DNA of 64,000 bases from positions 44,357-108,356 of the forward strand of contig NZ_JACHFK010000014.1 of NCBI RefSeq assembly GCF_014201805.1. The letters run 5' to 3'. Below the pieces are notes generated by a model. The model made no database searches. It was not told the DNA's origin and saw nothing but the letters and a program-made list of their open reading frames with translations. This DNA comes from Deinococcus metalli. GTDB lineage: Bacteria; Deinococcota; Deinococci; Deinococcales; Deinococcaceae. The position numbers and the translations under genes are program-made. This document shows positions 63,300 to 64,000 of this stretch, in pieces. Each line of letters begins with the position of its first letter. Position 1 is the stretch's first letter.

Positions 63300-64000
63300 T
63301 GATCAAAAGTGGCGGATAGGAATTGACCATGCCGAGGTTCGAGCCCCCCACGATCTGCGATTCACTGCGAGTCGGAGGTCGGCATGCTTGGAGGCGCACA
63401 GGTGCGGCATATCATCGAGCTCAAGGCGGCAGGTCAGTCCATCAGCGGCATCGCCAAAACCCTGGACGTCAGTCGGAACACCGTCAAGAAGTACCTCCGC
63501 GATCCCGGCCTCCCGCAGCCACGCCGACGCACACCTCGGGGCAGCAAGCTGGCCCCGTTCACAGAGTTTTTGACGGGCCGGATCGAGCTGGGCGTCCTGA
63601 ACGCCGTGGTGTTGTTCCGCGAGCTACAGGAACGCGGGTACGACGGCCAGTACACCGTCGTCAAGGACTTTGTGCGCCCATTTCGGCGGACACACGTGTC
63701 CGCCCAGCGCCTGACCACCCGATTCGAGACCCAGCCCGGGGAACAGGCGCAGGTGGACTTCGGGCGGTACAGCTACCGGAATCTTGAGGGCCAGACGTGT
63801 TCCATCTGGGCGTTCGTGATGGTGCTGGGCTGGTCACGGGCGTTGTACGTCGAGTTCATCCGCAAGGCCGATACCGCCAGCTTCATCCGGTGTCACGTCA
63901 ACGCGTTCGCCTATTTCGGCGGGATCACCCAGACCATCCTGTACGACAACACCAAGCAGGTGGTGCTGGAACGCGACCAGACCGGCGCGCCGGTCTGGAA
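63300..64000 (+). mobile_element. IS21-family element, left part (continues past the window)
   Basis: The left end begins near TGATCAAAAGTGGCGGATAG and is followed by istA. The right end, istB and target duplication are beyond the window. It interrupts the E1 gene. Confidence 0.8.
63384..64000 (+). CDS. istA: IS21 transposase IstA, N-terminal part
   Basis: Open to the window end, 205 codons visible. HTH LKAAGQSISGIAKTLDVSRN, then TVKKYLRDPG, and an rve core with Asp in PGEQAQVDFGRYSY and Asp in ITQTILYDNTKQVVLERDQT. IstA performs IS21 transposition with the ATPase IstB. ATG 63384 is preceded by GGAGGTCGGC. No lesion is visible in the part that can be read. Confidence 0.88.
   Translation, partial: MLGGAQVRHIIELKAAGQSISGIAKTLDVSRNTVKKYLRDPGLPQPRRRTPRGSKLAPFTEFLTGRIELGVLNAVVLFRELQERGYDGQYTVVKDFVRPFRRTHVSAQRLTTRFETQPGEQAQVDFGRYSYRNLEGQTCSIWAFVMVLGWSRALYVEFIRKADTASFIRCHVNAFAYFGGITQTILYDNTKQVVLERDQTGAPVW

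Overview
The window reads like a high-GC Deinococcus-type genome. This rests on GC-rich coding bias, SD-poor and apparently leaderless promoters, an HTH plus ImmA/IrrE protease, a sulfocyanin-like cupredoxin, and a density of mobile elements common in that genus. The genus is an inference; no rRNA or other species marker is present, and I saw no tRNA or CRISPR array.

Region by region. (1) 0.5-3.5 kb: pstS and an FtsI-type transpeptidase. (2) 3.7-11.5 kb: a pile of broken and complete insertion sequences around an FMN-riboswitch-controlled riboflavin operon (ribD-ribE-ribBA-ribH). The operon lies between two same-orientation fragments of one IS3-family element. (3) 11.7-21 kb: accessory DNA with a DUF5666-like lipoprotein, two Rcp1-like response regulators, small membrane proteins, winged-helix-like proteins, decayed genes and a tandem of paralogous small DNA-binding-like proteins. 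(4) 21-26.8 kb: nested IS630, IS5, IS4 and IS110 elements. (5) 26.8-33.3 kb: three universal-stress-type proteins interleaved with envelope genes. (6) 28-57 kb: a large envelope and metal block. It holds two PAP2 phosphatases, UppP, two DedA proteins, a polysaccharide deacetylase, a PIG-L deacetylase, an FtsX-type ABC exporter with two ATPases, a COG4705-like protein, an Fe3+-type ABC importer, a COG4280-like membrane protein, a blue-copper protein and three OmpR-type two-component systems. (7) 57-64 kb: a defence-like island with an HsdR_N-type nuclease, an HTH-ImmA/IrrE plus PIN-like pair, and a ubiquitin-like conjugation operon (multi-ubiquitin protein, E2, JAB peptidase, E1). An IS21 element cuts the E1 gene.

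Two signals stand out. First, at least a dozen promoters in the 28-57 kb block share one architecture: two TTTACC-like half sites 11 bp apart, then exactly 9 nt, then a -10-like hexamer with A at position 2 and usually T at position 6. In six genes the -10 is followed 6-7 nt later directly by the ATG, which predicts leaderless mRNAs. This looks like one OmpR-type regulon for undecaprenyl-phosphate and envelope functions that includes two of the regulators themselves. Second, the ubiquitin-like operon at the right edge has a Ubl ending in Gly-Gly-Ala, next to the peptidase that could trim it, and its E1 is broken by a transposon.

All coordinates and translations were read by eye. Family names come from motif recognition, not from searches.
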